Below are positions 8,055-16,776 of a DNA stretch of 17,156 nt, piece by piece. The position numbers and the translations under genes are program-made. How positions within the stretch are numbered: the first letter of the stretch is position 1; every line of letters starts with the position of its first letter. The DNA comes from Silvimonas sp. JCM 19000 (GTDB lineage Bacteria > Pseudomonadota > Gammaproteobacteria > Burkholderiales > Chitinibacteraceae): positions 1-17,156 of the forward strand of contig BBFD01000053.1 of assembly GCA_001313065.1 (NCBI GenBank), written 5' to 3'. Under the pieces are notes generated by a model. That model saw nothing but the letters and a program-made list of their open reading frames with translations, had not been told where the DNA came from and ran no database searches.

Positions 8055-8585
8055 CTAACGGCGGGCAGATCGATCCAGCATGCGCTCGGCAATCGCGGTG
8101 GTGCCACCCATCAAAACAAAAGCCACAGGAATAAACGCCAGCGCCGCGATGGCGGCAGACCCGAGCGTCTTGCCGGTGCTGCGCGACACCGCGTAGATCA
8201 ACACCAATAGACCGTACAAAGCCAGCGCGGTGCGCACATAACTGCCCAGCGGCTCGCCGATGCCATCGATCAAAGGCGCGACCATTTGCGGCGTACCCGC
8301 CAGCACCACCAGCGGAAAAAAAAGCTGAACTCCACCGGTTTGCGCTCTATCCATTTAAACCACGCCGTCAACCACAGCGCGGCGCCCACGGCCTGGTCCA
8401 GTCCACCACTACAAAGAACAGCAAACGCAGCGGCCATGCCCCATGATGTCGTCGTTCGACATGGCGTCGGTCACGCCCGCCAGCGTCAGCCAGAGGGCGG
8501 TCAACCACGGCGCGTAGCTGTACTGCTCCAGCGACTTGAATCGCAGCAGACAGACGCTGAGGACATCGCGCAGAAAACCGTTCAT
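8055..8585 (-). CDS. multi-pass inner-membrane protein, possibly Yip1-like (two frame breaks)
   Basis: I do not recognise a certain family. After repair the product is about 175 residues with roughly four or five hydrophobic helices: SYAPWLTALWLTLAGV, MAAAFAVLCSGG, FFPLVVLAGTPQMVAPLI, ALALYGLLVLIYAVS and AAIAALAFIPVAFVLMGG, ending with a basic tail. The general look is that of Yip1-domain proteins, a weak suggestion only. Breaks: a C run at 8439-8442 (four where three give DDIMGMAAAFAV) and an 8-A run at 8316-8323 (six give KPVEFSFFPLVV). The ATG at 8585 is seven bases after the purU stop, and the gene ends 47 bases before gspF. It is therefore probably cotranscribed between purU and the gsp genes. 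Confidence 0.65.
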
Positions 8586-8592
8586 GCGGCGG

Positions 8593-9448
8593 TCAGGCAA
8601 AGATCACGGTTTTGTTGGCATAAACCAGCACGCGGTTTTCCAGATGCCATTTGACCGCGCGCGACAGCACTACTTTTTTTTCCAGATCGCGCCCTTTGAG
8701 CACCAGTCTTCCACATCTTCGCGATGCGAGATGCGTTGCACGTCTTGTTCAATAATAGGGCCGTCGTCGAGGATTTCGGTCACGTAATGGCTGGTGGCGC
8801 CGATCAGTTTGACGCCGCGGGCAAAGGCACGGTGGTAAGGCTTGGCGCCGTCGAAGGCCGGCAAAAAAACTGTGGTGGATATTGATGACGCGCTGCGGCC
8901 ATTGCGCGGTGAAATCGTGCGACAGCACCTGCATATAGCGCGCCAGCACGATCAGATCGATCTGGTTGGCGCGCAGCAAGGCCTGCTGCGCGGCTTCGGC
9001 TTCGGCCTTGTTGTCTTTGTTGACGCTGATTACGTGAAACGGCACGCCATAAAACTCGGTGACGGCGCGGCAGTCTTCGTGATTGGAAATCACCAGCGGA
9101 ATATCGCAAGCCAGTTCGCCGCTTTGATGGCGATGCAGCAAATCAACCAGGCAGTGATCATATTTGCTGACAAAAAATCGCCACGCGCGGACGCTCGGCC
9201 GACAGGGCCACGGTCCATTGCATGCGAAAGCGATCGGCAATCGGCTGGAAGGCCGGGGCAAAGCTGGCCATATCCAGGGTGAAATCAGTGAGGTCCCACT
9301 CCACCCGCATCAGGAACAGATCATCGGTGCTGTCCTGATGTTGGTCGGAGTGAACGATATTGGCGTTGTAGGTAAACAGAAAATTAGCGATCGCCGCCGA
9401 CAGACCTTTCTGGTCTGGGCAGCTGATCAACAGCGTAGCGGTGTTCAT
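8593..9448 (-). CDS. purU: formyltetrahydrofolate deformylase (three frame breaks)
   Basis: PurU hydrolyses 10-formyltetrahydrofolate to formate and tetrahydrofolate, supplying formate for PurT and balancing one-carbon pools in the cytoplasm. The repaired protein is about 284 residues (E. coli 280). It has an N-terminal ACT-type sensor domain ([20 protein letters not shown], then [18 protein letters not shown]) and a formyltransferase-fold domain with [42 protein letters not shown] (catalytic His) and [10 protein letters not shown] (catalytic Asp). Breaks: 9172-9177 (six bases, five needed), 8863-8869 (seven, six needed) and one base missing at about 8706 (GG to G). The 8-T run at 8674-8681 is then in frame but gives EKKVVLSRA where E. 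coli has EKNVLSRA, again one residue too many. It is divergent from trmL. Confidence 0.92.
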
Positions 9449-9590
9449 ACAGCAGTCCGGGTTTGTTCTATTCGCAGCGATTCTAGCAGCAACCTTGTCC
9501 GCTCGGGCGTTTACCCAGGCCTTAACCGTGCCGTCATGGCATTATGTCGGACCTTGTTTTTTTGCGTGTCCGCGAGACACTAGCGCATCC
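9449..9590. promoter_or_regulatory. divergent purU/trmL intergenic region
   Basis: This 142-base gap must hold the promoters of both divergent genes. On the minus strand TAGAAT (complement of 9480-9485) is a fair -10 element placed about 30 bases before the purU ATG, but I see no good -35. On the plus strand a 7-T run at 9557-9563 precedes trmL, and no clear promoter or ribosome site is visible. No riboswitch-like structure was recognised. Confidence 0.3.
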
Positions 9591-10058
9591 ATGTTTCATA
9601 TCGTGTTGTTTCAACCGGAAATTCCGCCGAATACCGGCAATGTCATCCGCCTGGCCGCCAATACCGGCTGCACTTTGCATCTGGTGCGCCCGCTGGGTTT
9701 TGAACTCGATAACGCGCGCATGCGCCGCGCCGGGCTTGATTATCACGAGTTCGCCGAAATGCGCGTGCATGATGATTTTGCCGCGCTGCTGGCCAGTCTG
9801 CCGCCCGAGACGCGTTATTTTGCGATGACCACCAAAGGCAGCAGCCGCTTTGACGGTGTGGCCTATCAAGCAGGGGACGCCTTTGTGTTCGGCCCCGAAA
9901 CCCGCGGCCTGCCTGATGACATGCTGGCGCGCTTTGAAGCCGCGCGCCGCATTCGCCTGCCGATGCTGCCGCAGGTGCGCAGCCTGAATCTGTCGAATGC
10001 CGTCGCCGTGACGGTGTATGAAGCCTGGCGACAACTGGGTTACAGCGGCGGCGTTTAA
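9591..10058 (+). CDS. trmL: tRNA (cytidine/uridine-34-2'-O)-methyltransferase
   Basis: TrmL methylates the 2'-OH of the wobble nucleotide of tRNA-Leu isoacceptors using S-adenosylmethionine. The 155-residue length is close to the 157 of E. coli TrmL and corresponds to a minimal SPOUT methyltransferase with no extra RNA-binding domain. Motifs: [20 protein letters not shown] at the N-terminus, FAMTTKG, the SAM-binding [11 protein letters not shown], and the knot segment [20 protein letters not shown]. The frame extends upstream to 9441, but the ATG at 9591 gives the family N-terminus [14 protein letters not shown]. The frame is intact. It is followed within 20 bases by a strong inverted repeat and the convergent peptidase gene. 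Confidence 0.95.
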   Translation: MFHIVLFQPEIPPNTGNVIRLAANTGCTLHLVRPLGFELDNARMRRAGLDYHEFAEMRVHDDFAALLASLPPETRYFAMTTKGSSRFDGVAYQAGDAFVFGPETRGLPDDMLARFEAARRIRLPMLPQVRSLNLSNAVAVTVYEAWRQLGYSGGV

Positions 10059-10077
10059 GCGCGAATTGATCAAACAT

Positions 10078-10105
10078 GACGTGCCCGACAGCCGCCGGGC
10101 ACGTC
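10078..10105. terminator. 10-bp hairpin between convergent trmL and peptidase genes
   Basis: GACGTGCCCG (10078-10087) and CGGGCACGTC (10096-10105) pair perfectly around an 8-base loop. It lies between the stops of two convergent genes, where a bidirectional terminator is expected. Neither side has a real T-tract (reading toward the minus strand the following bases are ATGTTTG), so termination may be weak or need another factor. Confidence 0.5.
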
Positions 10106-10113
10106 CGCTGCGG

Positions 10114-11929
10114 TCAGCCTTCCAGCCAGGCCTTGCGCGCCGCAGCCACCCCGGCCTCAACCACCGCATTGATACGCAAACCCCACGTATCCGCATTGGC
10201 CGCCTGGATGACCAGTTTGCGGCGGATCAGCTCGTCGCGGCGGAAGGCGTGCACTTCGACTTCGGCACCGGCCGGGCGATTGCCCAATGCGGCATCAAGA
10301 TTGCCGGCACTGAGCTTGAGGCCGTCCATCGCGATCAGCACATCGCCCGCGCTAAAGCCAGCTTGCTGCACGGCGCCGCCATCCAGCACATGCGTTAGCT
10401 TCACCCCCAGCGCGTCGCTGGCCACACGCGCGCCCAGACTATTGCCCGGCGCGGCCAGCTCTTTCCAGCCGCCTTTGTCTGCGCCACCAGCCGGTACGCG
10501 CAACTGGCTTTCTACACCAAACTGCGCCAGCAATTCCGCCACCGGCAAGGGTTGGGTCGAGCGCAACGCCATATCAAAAAAAATTCGCGCAAATCCACGC
10601 CGGTGACTTCAATCGCCACACGTTCCCACTCTTCTTCGCCCACGCCACGACCGCCGTTAGCGCTGTAGAAATCCTTGCCAAAGCGCTGCCACAGCGCGCG
10701 CATCACATCGTCCAGACTCTTGGCGCCGTGGGTGCGCAAACGTATGGTCAGATCCAGGCACAAAGAAGCCAGTGCGCCCTTGGTGTAATAGCTGACGATG
10801 GCGTTGGGGCTGTTTTCGTCCTGGCGATAATATTTGGCCCAGGCATCCAGACTGGATTCCGCCAGGGTTTGCTTGAGCCGACCTGCGCCGCGCTCCACGC
10901 CGGTCAAGGTGTTGGCGATCAAATCCAGATAATCCTGCTGGCTGATCACGCCGGCCCGCACCAGGGTCAGATCGTCGTAATACGATGTGATGCCCTCAAA
11001 CGCCCACAGCAAGCGCGTATAGCCTTCGCGATGCAGATCGTAGGGCGCAAAGCTGGCGGGTTTGATGCGCTTGACGTTCCAGCTATGAAAATACTCATGA
11101 CTGCACAGACCCAGGAACTGGCGATACGCCGGTTTCATCGTGGTTTCGTGCGGTAGCGGCAAATCGTCGCGCCCGGCCATCAGCGCGGTCGAGGCACGAT
11201 GTTCCAGCCCGCCATAGCCGTCGCCGGTAATCATGGTCATAAAGGTGTATTCGTCGAACGCGCCGGCTCACCAAACAGCTTGATCTGGTATTCACAGATC
11301 TTTTTTTCAGATCCTGCTTCAGCCGCTTCATATCCACGTTATGGCGGCCCGCAAACACCAACTGGTGCGGCACACCGCAGGCCTTGAAGCTGTCTTCGTT
11401 AAAATCGCCCATCTCCACCGGATGGTCGATCAACTCGTCGTAATTGCTGGCGACATATGCGCCAAACTTGCCCGCCTTGGCGCCCGCGCGCGGCAAGGTG
11501 GTGGCGACTTTCCATTTGCTGGCAACGCTATCGCCGGGCGGCAGCAGTTCCACGCTGCAAGCTTCGCTTTCTTGCCCGGCCACGGCCAGAAAGGTGCTGG
11601 TGCCGTTAAAAAAAACCGCGTGTCTCGTCCAGATAAGCGCCGCGCACTGACAAATCCCAGGCATAGACGCGATAGATCAACTGCAACTTGCCTTTAACCG
11701 GCTCCGCTTGCCAGCGATGCTTGTCCAGCTTGGTGATCGCCACCGGCTTGCCTTTGCTGTGTGCGGCCATCGAGACAATATTGCGGGCAAATTCGCGCAC
11801 CAGATAACTGCCGGGAATCCACACGGGCAGCCACACCACCTGGCCTTGCGGGTCCGGGTTATTGATGGTGAGCGTCACGTCAAAATAATGGGCTTTAAGG
11901 TCGGCAGGCTGGATCTGATAGTGGGGCAT
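10114..11929 (-). CDS. M61-family metallopeptidase (glycyl aminopeptidase-like) with PDZ domain; four frame breaks
   Basis: A zinc aminopeptidase of MEROPS family M61, related to the glycyl aminopeptidase of Sphingomonas. The repaired length is about 603 residues, normal for the family. Order of parts: N-terminal beta-sandwich domain (MPHYQIQPADLKAHYFDVTL, WLPVWIPGSYLVREFARNI), thermolysin-like catalytic domain with GDGYGGLEHRAST and the zinc motif HEYFH (11085-11099) in CSHEYFHSWNVKRI, then FEGITSYYDDL, and a C-terminal PDZ domain (VKLTHVLDGGAVQQAGFSAGD). Breaks: 11608-11615 (eight bases, seven give RGFFNGTS), 11301-11307 (seven, five give DLKKICEYQIKLFGEP), one base missing at about 11260 (restores EPAPFDEYTF) and 10576-10583 (eight, six give REFFDMALRS). 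AGGA six bases before the ATG supports the start. No signal peptide is seen, so it is probably cytoplasmic. Confidence 0.9.
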
Positions 11930-12136
11930 AACGGTCCTGAAGCGGGGATGGGGCTAAGGCGAAGGCAGAACTATGCAACGCGTTTACGCGACGGGCAATC
12001 TCTGGCGCGTGCCGCACCCGCGCGGGCATATTATTGCCGCGGCAAGCAAGCGCGGCATCTGGACCGCCACACAGCAATGAAGGCAGGTCTGCACCCGCCT
12101 TCACGCTTGCTATCTGGTCAACGCAGCGCACACCAA

Positions 12137-12314
12137 TCAGGATGACTGCTTTTTTGCCAGTATCTGCCACCGGCTCAGGATCTTTGACCTGGCTGTACTG
12201 TGGTTTTTTCGCCGTGCGACTGCCTGCCCTTGTTAAGGATATCCTGGTGCAGATCGGCTTCTTTGCGCTGGGATAATCGAGTTCTTCAGATTGGCGATTC
12301 GGATCCTGGACCAT
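12137..12314 (-). CDS. small hydrophilic protein, 58 residues after repair (function unknown)
   Basis: An ATG at 12314 is preceded by AGGAG with ideal spacing. As given, the frame runs on for 139 codons into the peptidase gene, with a tail that does not look like protein. Three small corrections of the kind seen in all neighbouring genes (one A added at 12262-12264, and the 6-base runs at 12204-12209 and 12150-12155 cut to five) give a compact 58-residue protein ending at a TGA (12137-12139). It starts MVQDPNRQSEELDYPSAKEA and ends VADTGKKQSS. It is highly charged, has no Cys, Trp or membrane helix, and looks disordered. I do not recognise it. The start is well supported; the end rests on the corrections. 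It lies between the EamA transporter and peptidase genes on the same strand. Confidence 0.5.
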
Positions 12315-12342
12315 TTTTTGACTCCTGGTAATGAACGCATGT

Positions 12343-12359
12343 GACCGGCCATGCCGGTC
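12343..12359. terminator. 7-bp hairpin after the EamA transporter gene
   Basis: GACCGGC (12343-12349) pairs perfectly with GCCGGTC (12353-12359) around a 3-base loop. It lies 14 bases beyond the transporter stop and before the ribosome site of the small gene. There is no T-tract on the transcribed strand, so it may be a processing or weak termination element. Confidence 0.35.
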
Positions 12360-12372
12360 CTCTGTTCCCAGC

Positions 12373-13252
12373 TTAGGCGGTGGCCCAGCGTTGTGGTAGC
12401 AGCTTCAGCTTACCTGTCGTCATCGCAATGCCGACAAGAATGACCAATCCGCCGATGACCAGCTCAAAGCCAACCGGCTCGGCCAGAAACAGGGCGCCCC
12501 AGCTCACGCCGAACAGCGGGATCAAAAACGTCACCGAAATCGCGAAGGCAGCGCCACGCGCGCGGATCAGCCGAAAGAAAATCACATAGGCCAGACCGGT
12601 GCACAGCAAACCCAGGGTCAACACCGCCGCCCACGCCCGCGTGCTGACGGCGTGCTGCGGCCACAGCCAGCAGGCGGGCAAGACCAGCAAGAGCGTGGCA
12701 AAGAACTGGCTGCCCCAGGCATTTACATACGGCGAAACCTCGCTCAGATGGCGGCGCGAATAGTGCCCGGAAAAGCCATATGACCCCGTCGCCAGCAATA
12801 CCGCCAACATCGCAGGCAAAGTCGAGGCCTGGCCATGTTGCACCGTGGGCCACGCCAGGATGACCACGCCGCTGACGCCCAACACCATCCCCAGCGATTG
12901 ATCACGCGTCAGCGGCGTTTTGAGCCAGAGATAGGCAATCAGCGCGCCCCACAGCGGTGTGGTGGCATTCAGGATCGAATCCATGCCCGCGTTGAGGTAC
13001 AGCGTGGACCAGGCAAACAGGCAGAACGGCAGCGCTGAATTGGTGGCCCCGACAATCAGCAAAGACCACCAGTTTTTTGCGGACTTGCTGGCGCGCCGTG
13101 GCTTGCAGCATGACCGGCAGCAACACCAGGCAGGCGACCCCGACCCGGACCAGTATCAACGGCAAGGGGCCGAATTCCGGCGTGCGACGCGCATGAATAA
13201 AAAAACGAGGCGCCCCAGATGGCGCCTAACACGATGAGCTCAAGGCAGGCAT
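12373..13252 (-). CDS. EamA/DMT-family transporter (four frame breaks)
   Basis: An inner-membrane permease of the drug/metabolite transporter superfamily, about 292 residues after repair and with the usual ten helices in two EamA repeats. Repeat 1 begins MPALELIVLGAIWGASFLFM, with the family WG-SF motif, and includes ALPFCLFAWSTLYLNAGMDS. Repeat 2 includes AVLLATGSYGFSGHYSRRHL, GLLCTGLAYVIFFRLI and SVTFLIPLFGVSWGALFLAEP. Substrate is not predictable. Breaks: one base missing at about 13241, seven bases at 13199-13205 (five needed), one base missing at about 13183 (restores RVATPEFGPLPL) and six at 13073-13078 (five give RKNWWSLLIVGATN). The ATG at 13252 has GGAG about ten bases upstream; an ATG at 13288 is in the same frame but has no ribosome site. 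It is 103 bases downstream of the ABC1 kinase gene and may be cotranscribed with it. Confidence 0.85.
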
Positions 13253-13355
13253 GGCGACGGGCTCCGGTGATGGCAGAGCCGGCAGCATAATCGATGTGCC
13301 ACGCGGCGCCTTACCGTTTCGTCTCAGCAAAGTGGCGCCTGCCGGCTGGCGCGCC

Positions 13356-15043
13356 CTAGCGTTCTTCTTTGCCCGAGACCCAGATCGAAAAAAATCAGCC
13401 ACAGCGTATTGAAGAACGCAATCATGAAACCGAAGAAGCCGAGCAAGGGCAAGCCAAACAAGGTGGGCCCGGCCTTTACCGTCATCACGATCGATGAGCC
13501 GATAATCAAACAGCCGGTGACGATGCCCATGGTCAATCGATTGGCGCTTTTGGCGATTTGCGTACCAAAGCGATCCAGCCGCTTTAAATCCAGATCGACT
13601 TTGACATTGCCCCGGCGCGCCTGGCGGATCAGCTTGCCGATATCGCGTGGCAAGCCGCTGATCAAATCCAGCGCCTCGGTCAGGCCCGCCTTGCCGCGTT
13701 TGAACAGCGCCTCGGGCTTGTAGCGCTCTATCATCACCTGGCGCACAAACGGCGTGAGATGCTCAATCATCTGGAAACCGGGATTGAGTTGGCGGCCCAG
13801 GCCTTCCAGCGTAATCAGGGCTTTGAACAACAGCGTCAAATCGGCAGGCAGGGTGATTTCATGCTCACGCATGATCATCGCCACATCATTCAGCAGCGCG
13901 CCAAACTGGATATCGCGCAGCGGCAGGTTTTCATAATTAAAAAAATGAAGCCGGCAATATCATTGGCCAGCGATTCCTCATCCACTACGGTATCGCCGGT
14001 CCATTCCATCAGCACTTCGAGAATGCCGTGCTCATCGCGCTTGGCCAGCGCCGCCAGCAAATCGACGATCTGATCGCGGCGTTGATGTGGCAAGCGCCCA
14101 ACCATACCGAAATCCAGAAACGCAATGCGATCGCCTGGCAGATATTTAACGTTGCCCGGATGCGGATCGGCATGAAAATACCCGTCGATCAGCACCATCT
14201 TCAGCACCGCATCGGCACCTCGCCGCGCCAACATCGCGCGGTCATAACCACCCTGCTCCAGCCCGGCCAGGTCATTGCCGGCCAGGCCGCCGATCCAGGT
14301 TTGTACCAGCATCCATTCATTGGTGTATTCCCAATGGATGGAGGGAATTTCAATATCGGCCGAGCCGGCAAAGTTTTGCTGAAAGCGCTCCAGATTGCGC
14401 GCCTCCACCGACAAATTCAGTTCGCGTTTCAGCGATTTGGCAAATTCATCGACGATGCGCACCGGCTGATAACGGCGGCTTTCCGGAAACTCGAATTCCA
14501 TAAGCGCGGCAATCTGCCGCAGGATGCGCAAATCCGAATCGATCTTGCTGACGATGCCAGGGCGGCGGATTTTAAGCACCACATCTTCACCGGTCTTGAG
14601 CCGGGCCCGATGCACCTGCGCAATCGAGGCGGAGCCACCGGGATCGGATCGAGCTCATCAAAGATTTCGTTGGGATCGCGCCCCAATACCAGCGTCAGCT
14701 CGGGCAGCAATTGCGCAAATGGCACCGGCGGCACCGCGCTTTGCAGTTTTTCAAATTCAACAATCCAGTCGGGGGTAAACACGTCCACCCGCGTGGCCAG
14801 CACTTGCCCCAGCTTGATAAAGGTGGGGCCCAGTTCTTCCAGCGCGCGGCGCACGCGCACCGGCGGGTCCAGCAGTTCGATGCCATGATCGCCGGGCAAA
14901 CGCAGCAAATCACCCGCCCGCTCCAGCCCATGCGCCAGACCCAGCCGCTGCACCAGATTGCCCAGCCCGTGCCGCATCAATACCGCAATGATTTCGCGGA
15001 CGCGCGGCAAATCGCGCATGACGGTGAAGGTTTCCTTGAGCAT
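13356..15043 (-). CDS. ABC1/AarF/UbiB-family atypical kinase (three frame breaks)
   Basis: A member of the UbiB/ABC1 kinase-like family, needed for ubiquinone synthesis in many bacteria and thought to act as a membrane ATPase. Repaired length is about 561 residues. Motifs: the family KxGQ in GPTFIKLGQVLATRVDVF, an Ala-rich nucleotide loop VASASIAQVHRA (restored by one base at about 14633), Lys in VVLKIRRPG, the catalytic GYFHADPHPGN, and AFLDFGMVGRL as the DFG-like metal site. Two C-terminal membrane helices follow (LTMGIVTGCLIIGSSIVM, LLGFFGFMIAFFNTLWLI). Other breaks: 13939-13945 (seven, five give GFIFNYENLPLRDIQFGA) and 13388-13394 (seven, six give LWLIFSIWVSGKEER and a TAG at 13356-13358). 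Uncorrected, the frame would run to 13324 with an unrelated tail. The N-terminus differs from E. coli UbiB, so I give no gene symbol. Confidence 0.88.
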
Positions 15044-15400
15044 GAGATTCCGGTGAATTCTTGAAGATTACAAAGTGTGCTGGCTGCGGACTGACGCGCC
15101 GCTAACGCAAACGGTGTCAAAGATAAACTATTTTGGCCAAAACACCATCCTGCGGCGTCATCGCCCGCATGCACGCGCCGGGCTGATGAAAAAAACTGCA
15201 AACCGCTGTTTTAAACAGGGAACCAAGGCCGATCAACGGTATCGAACGCGCTCCGGCGTTGCCGCAAAACCGCTTTTCCGGCACGCCCACACACCGCTTT
15301 CAGCGCCCGCAAACCCAGCAAAAAAATGCGCCTTGGCACGACACCGTTCGTGAGCCTGAGGCTTTACAGCGTTTTCGCTCATCCGATACAGTCTGGCCCC
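15044..15400. promoter_or_regulatory. divergent intergenic region between ABC1 kinase and NlpC/P60 genes
   Basis: No gene is supported in these 357 bases. It must contain the two divergent promoters. CTGTTTTAAACAG at 15206-15218 is a near-perfect palindrome (6-bp arms, one central base) and a possible operator. TTTACA at 15363-15368 with GATACA 16 bases later is a weak promoter for the hydrolase, but it would start only a few bases before the ATG. Two 7-A runs (15189-15195, 15320-15326) also lie here. Confidence 0.3.
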
Positions 15401-16347
15401 ATGAAATGCTTACGGTTGATAATCGCCCTCTCCTTGGGCTTGACGATGTGCGGGGTGTGGGCGGACGACCTTCCCGCTGCGGCTTCGGCGCCAGGCGCCC
15501 AAAGCAGCGGTTCCAGCAATGCGACTGCCCCCGCTGGCAGCGCCTGGACGGCCGCGCCACGCACACGTAAAGGCAGTGCCGATAGTGCCCCCGAGGCCAA
15601 CGGCAATTCTTCTTCCAACACCGGCGTCAACGACCCCTCCAACCCCGACAACCCCAACGCGCCCGCGCAGAACCTGCTGCTGCAGGCAATGAGCTGATCG
15701 GCGTTAAATACAAATGGGGCGGCAAAACGCCGGAGCAGGGTCTGGATTGCAGCGGCTTTGTGCGTTACGTGTTCCAGAACGCGCTCAATATCGCCCTGCC
15801 GCACAATGCGCTGGCCATGAGCCAATCCGGCCGCGATGTGGACCGCACCGAGCTGAAGCCCGGCGACCTGGTGTTCTTTAATACCTTGCGCCGTCGCTTT
15901 TCGCATGTCGGCATTTATCTGGGTGACAACCGCTTTATCCATTCGCCCCGAACCGGGCGCGATATCGAGGTGGCCAACCTGACCCAGGCATACTGGACCA
16001 CCCGCTTTGACGGCGCGCGGCGGATCGAGGGCGTGGCTGGCGATGCGCCTAACCTGGCCAGCTTGCTGACCATGGCTGGCACGGCACGCGAAGAAAACCG
16101 CGGCCAGTCTTCTGCCGCTGCCGGCATCACCACAGCCGATGCGCCCGCTGAAGCCAGTTGCCGCAAGGTCACCAAGGGCAAAGGCAAACATAAGCGCGTG
16201 GTGTCGGTATGCAGCAAACCGAAGACCTCCAGCAGCAAGGCGGCAGCAAGCACCAGCAAGTCGAGCAAGAAGGCGGCGCCGGTAAAGAAGTCGAGCGGCA
16301 AGAAGAAAAAAACGCTGATGAGGCCGGGTGCACTGCTTTGGCTGTAA
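15401..16347 (+). CDS. secreted NlpC/P60 peptidoglycan hydrolase with Ser/Lys-rich tail (frame break near 15691)
   Basis: A cell-wall endopeptidase of the NlpC/P60 family, predicted to cleave peptide crosslinks in the periplasm. MKCLRLIIALSLGLTMCGVWA is a clear Sec signal peptide with cleavage before DDLPA, which selects the ATG at 15401 over one at 15326. A low-complexity Ser/Ala/Asn/Pro linker follows (about residues 25-95), then the NlpC domain: MELIGVKYKWGGKTPEQGLD leads to the catalytic Cys117 (DCSGFVRYVF), with His169 (FSHVGIYLG) and His181 (RFIHSPR). One G is missing at about 15691; restoring it joins the halves. The tail is rich in Lys, Ser and Ala. A 7-A run at 16306-16312 decides the end: seven gives KKKKTLMRPGALLWL (stop at 16347), six gives KKKKR and a stop at 16318, which looks more natural. 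No ribosome site is obvious. Confidence 0.88.
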
Positions 16348-16384
16348 ATCCTTAAACGCTTAGCCTGCGGCGGGTGTTTTGTTA

Positions 16385-16432
16385 CCCGGGGGTGCCCGGG
16401 AGCACGTCACTTTCTCCTACAGCCGAGAAAGT
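16385..16432. repeat. pair of hairpins downstream of the NlpC/P60 gene
   Basis: CCCGGG (16385-16390) pairs with CCCGGG (16395-16400) around GGTG. Next, ACTTTCTC (16409-16416) pairs perfectly with GAGAAAGT (16425-16432) around an 8-base loop. Neither is followed by a T-tract. The second hairpin, continuing as AACCAAAGAGGCCGCCC, resembles dispersed intergenic sequences I associate with proteobacterial genomes; this is memory, not a search. They may serve as mRNA 3'-end structures for the hydrolase. Confidence 0.5.
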
Positions 16433-16741
16433 AACCAAAGAGGCCGCCCTTAGCTGGCGCGATGCGGGGGTAAGTCAAAAGCCGAAACTAACCGTCTGGG
16501 ACTTTCGCATGGTAGCTGCCGCTCCGCGTACGCGACGCTCAGGAGATGGCGCTGGTTTGCCGGGGTTGCTGCCTCGTTGCTGCGCAACATCGTGGGCGTG
16601 GATGCTGAGCCGTGACAGTGAATGACTAGTGCGCGTGCTTAACGCATAGGGTGGGTCAAGACCCACCACTCAAAGTGGCATGCAAGAACAACCAAGCCGA
16701 AACGCTCGCATGTTTTTTGCCCTCTCGCGAACGCATGCAAA

Positions 16742-16776
16742 CGTAGGGTGCGTTACCCGTAGGGCAACGCACATTT
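16742..16776 (+). repeat. REP-like palindromic unit, left copy
   Basis: TGCGTTACCC-GTA-GGGCAACGCA (16749-16771) forms a 10-bp stem with one mismatch. The flanks CGTAGGG and CATTT match the complement of the right copy at 16856-16892. Short extragenic palindromes of this form are common as dispersed repeats. Confidence 0.7.

Noticed and set aside
7386..8107. Separate small genes in the gspF region
   Set aside because: They join into one normal-length GspF once two A-tracts and one doublet are corrected.
10114..11929. The peptidase gene as four separate genes or a decayed pseudogene
   Set aside because: Each fragment continues the same M61 protein across the breaks, with zinc site and PDZ domain intact. 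The breaks match the indel pattern seen in many neighbouring genes, so independent decay is unlikely.
12036..12056. GCCGCG/CGCGGC inverted repeat as a terminator
   Set aside because: Only six pairs in a GC-rich stretch with no T-tract; likely chance.
12034..12276. Plus-strand 80-codon frame in the intergenic stretch
   Set aside because: It has no ribosome site and is antisense to the better-supported small gene.
11895..12314. A 139-residue protein starting at 12314
   Set aside because: The second half overlaps the peptidase start and reads like non-coding sequence; the 58-residue repaired version is more coherent.
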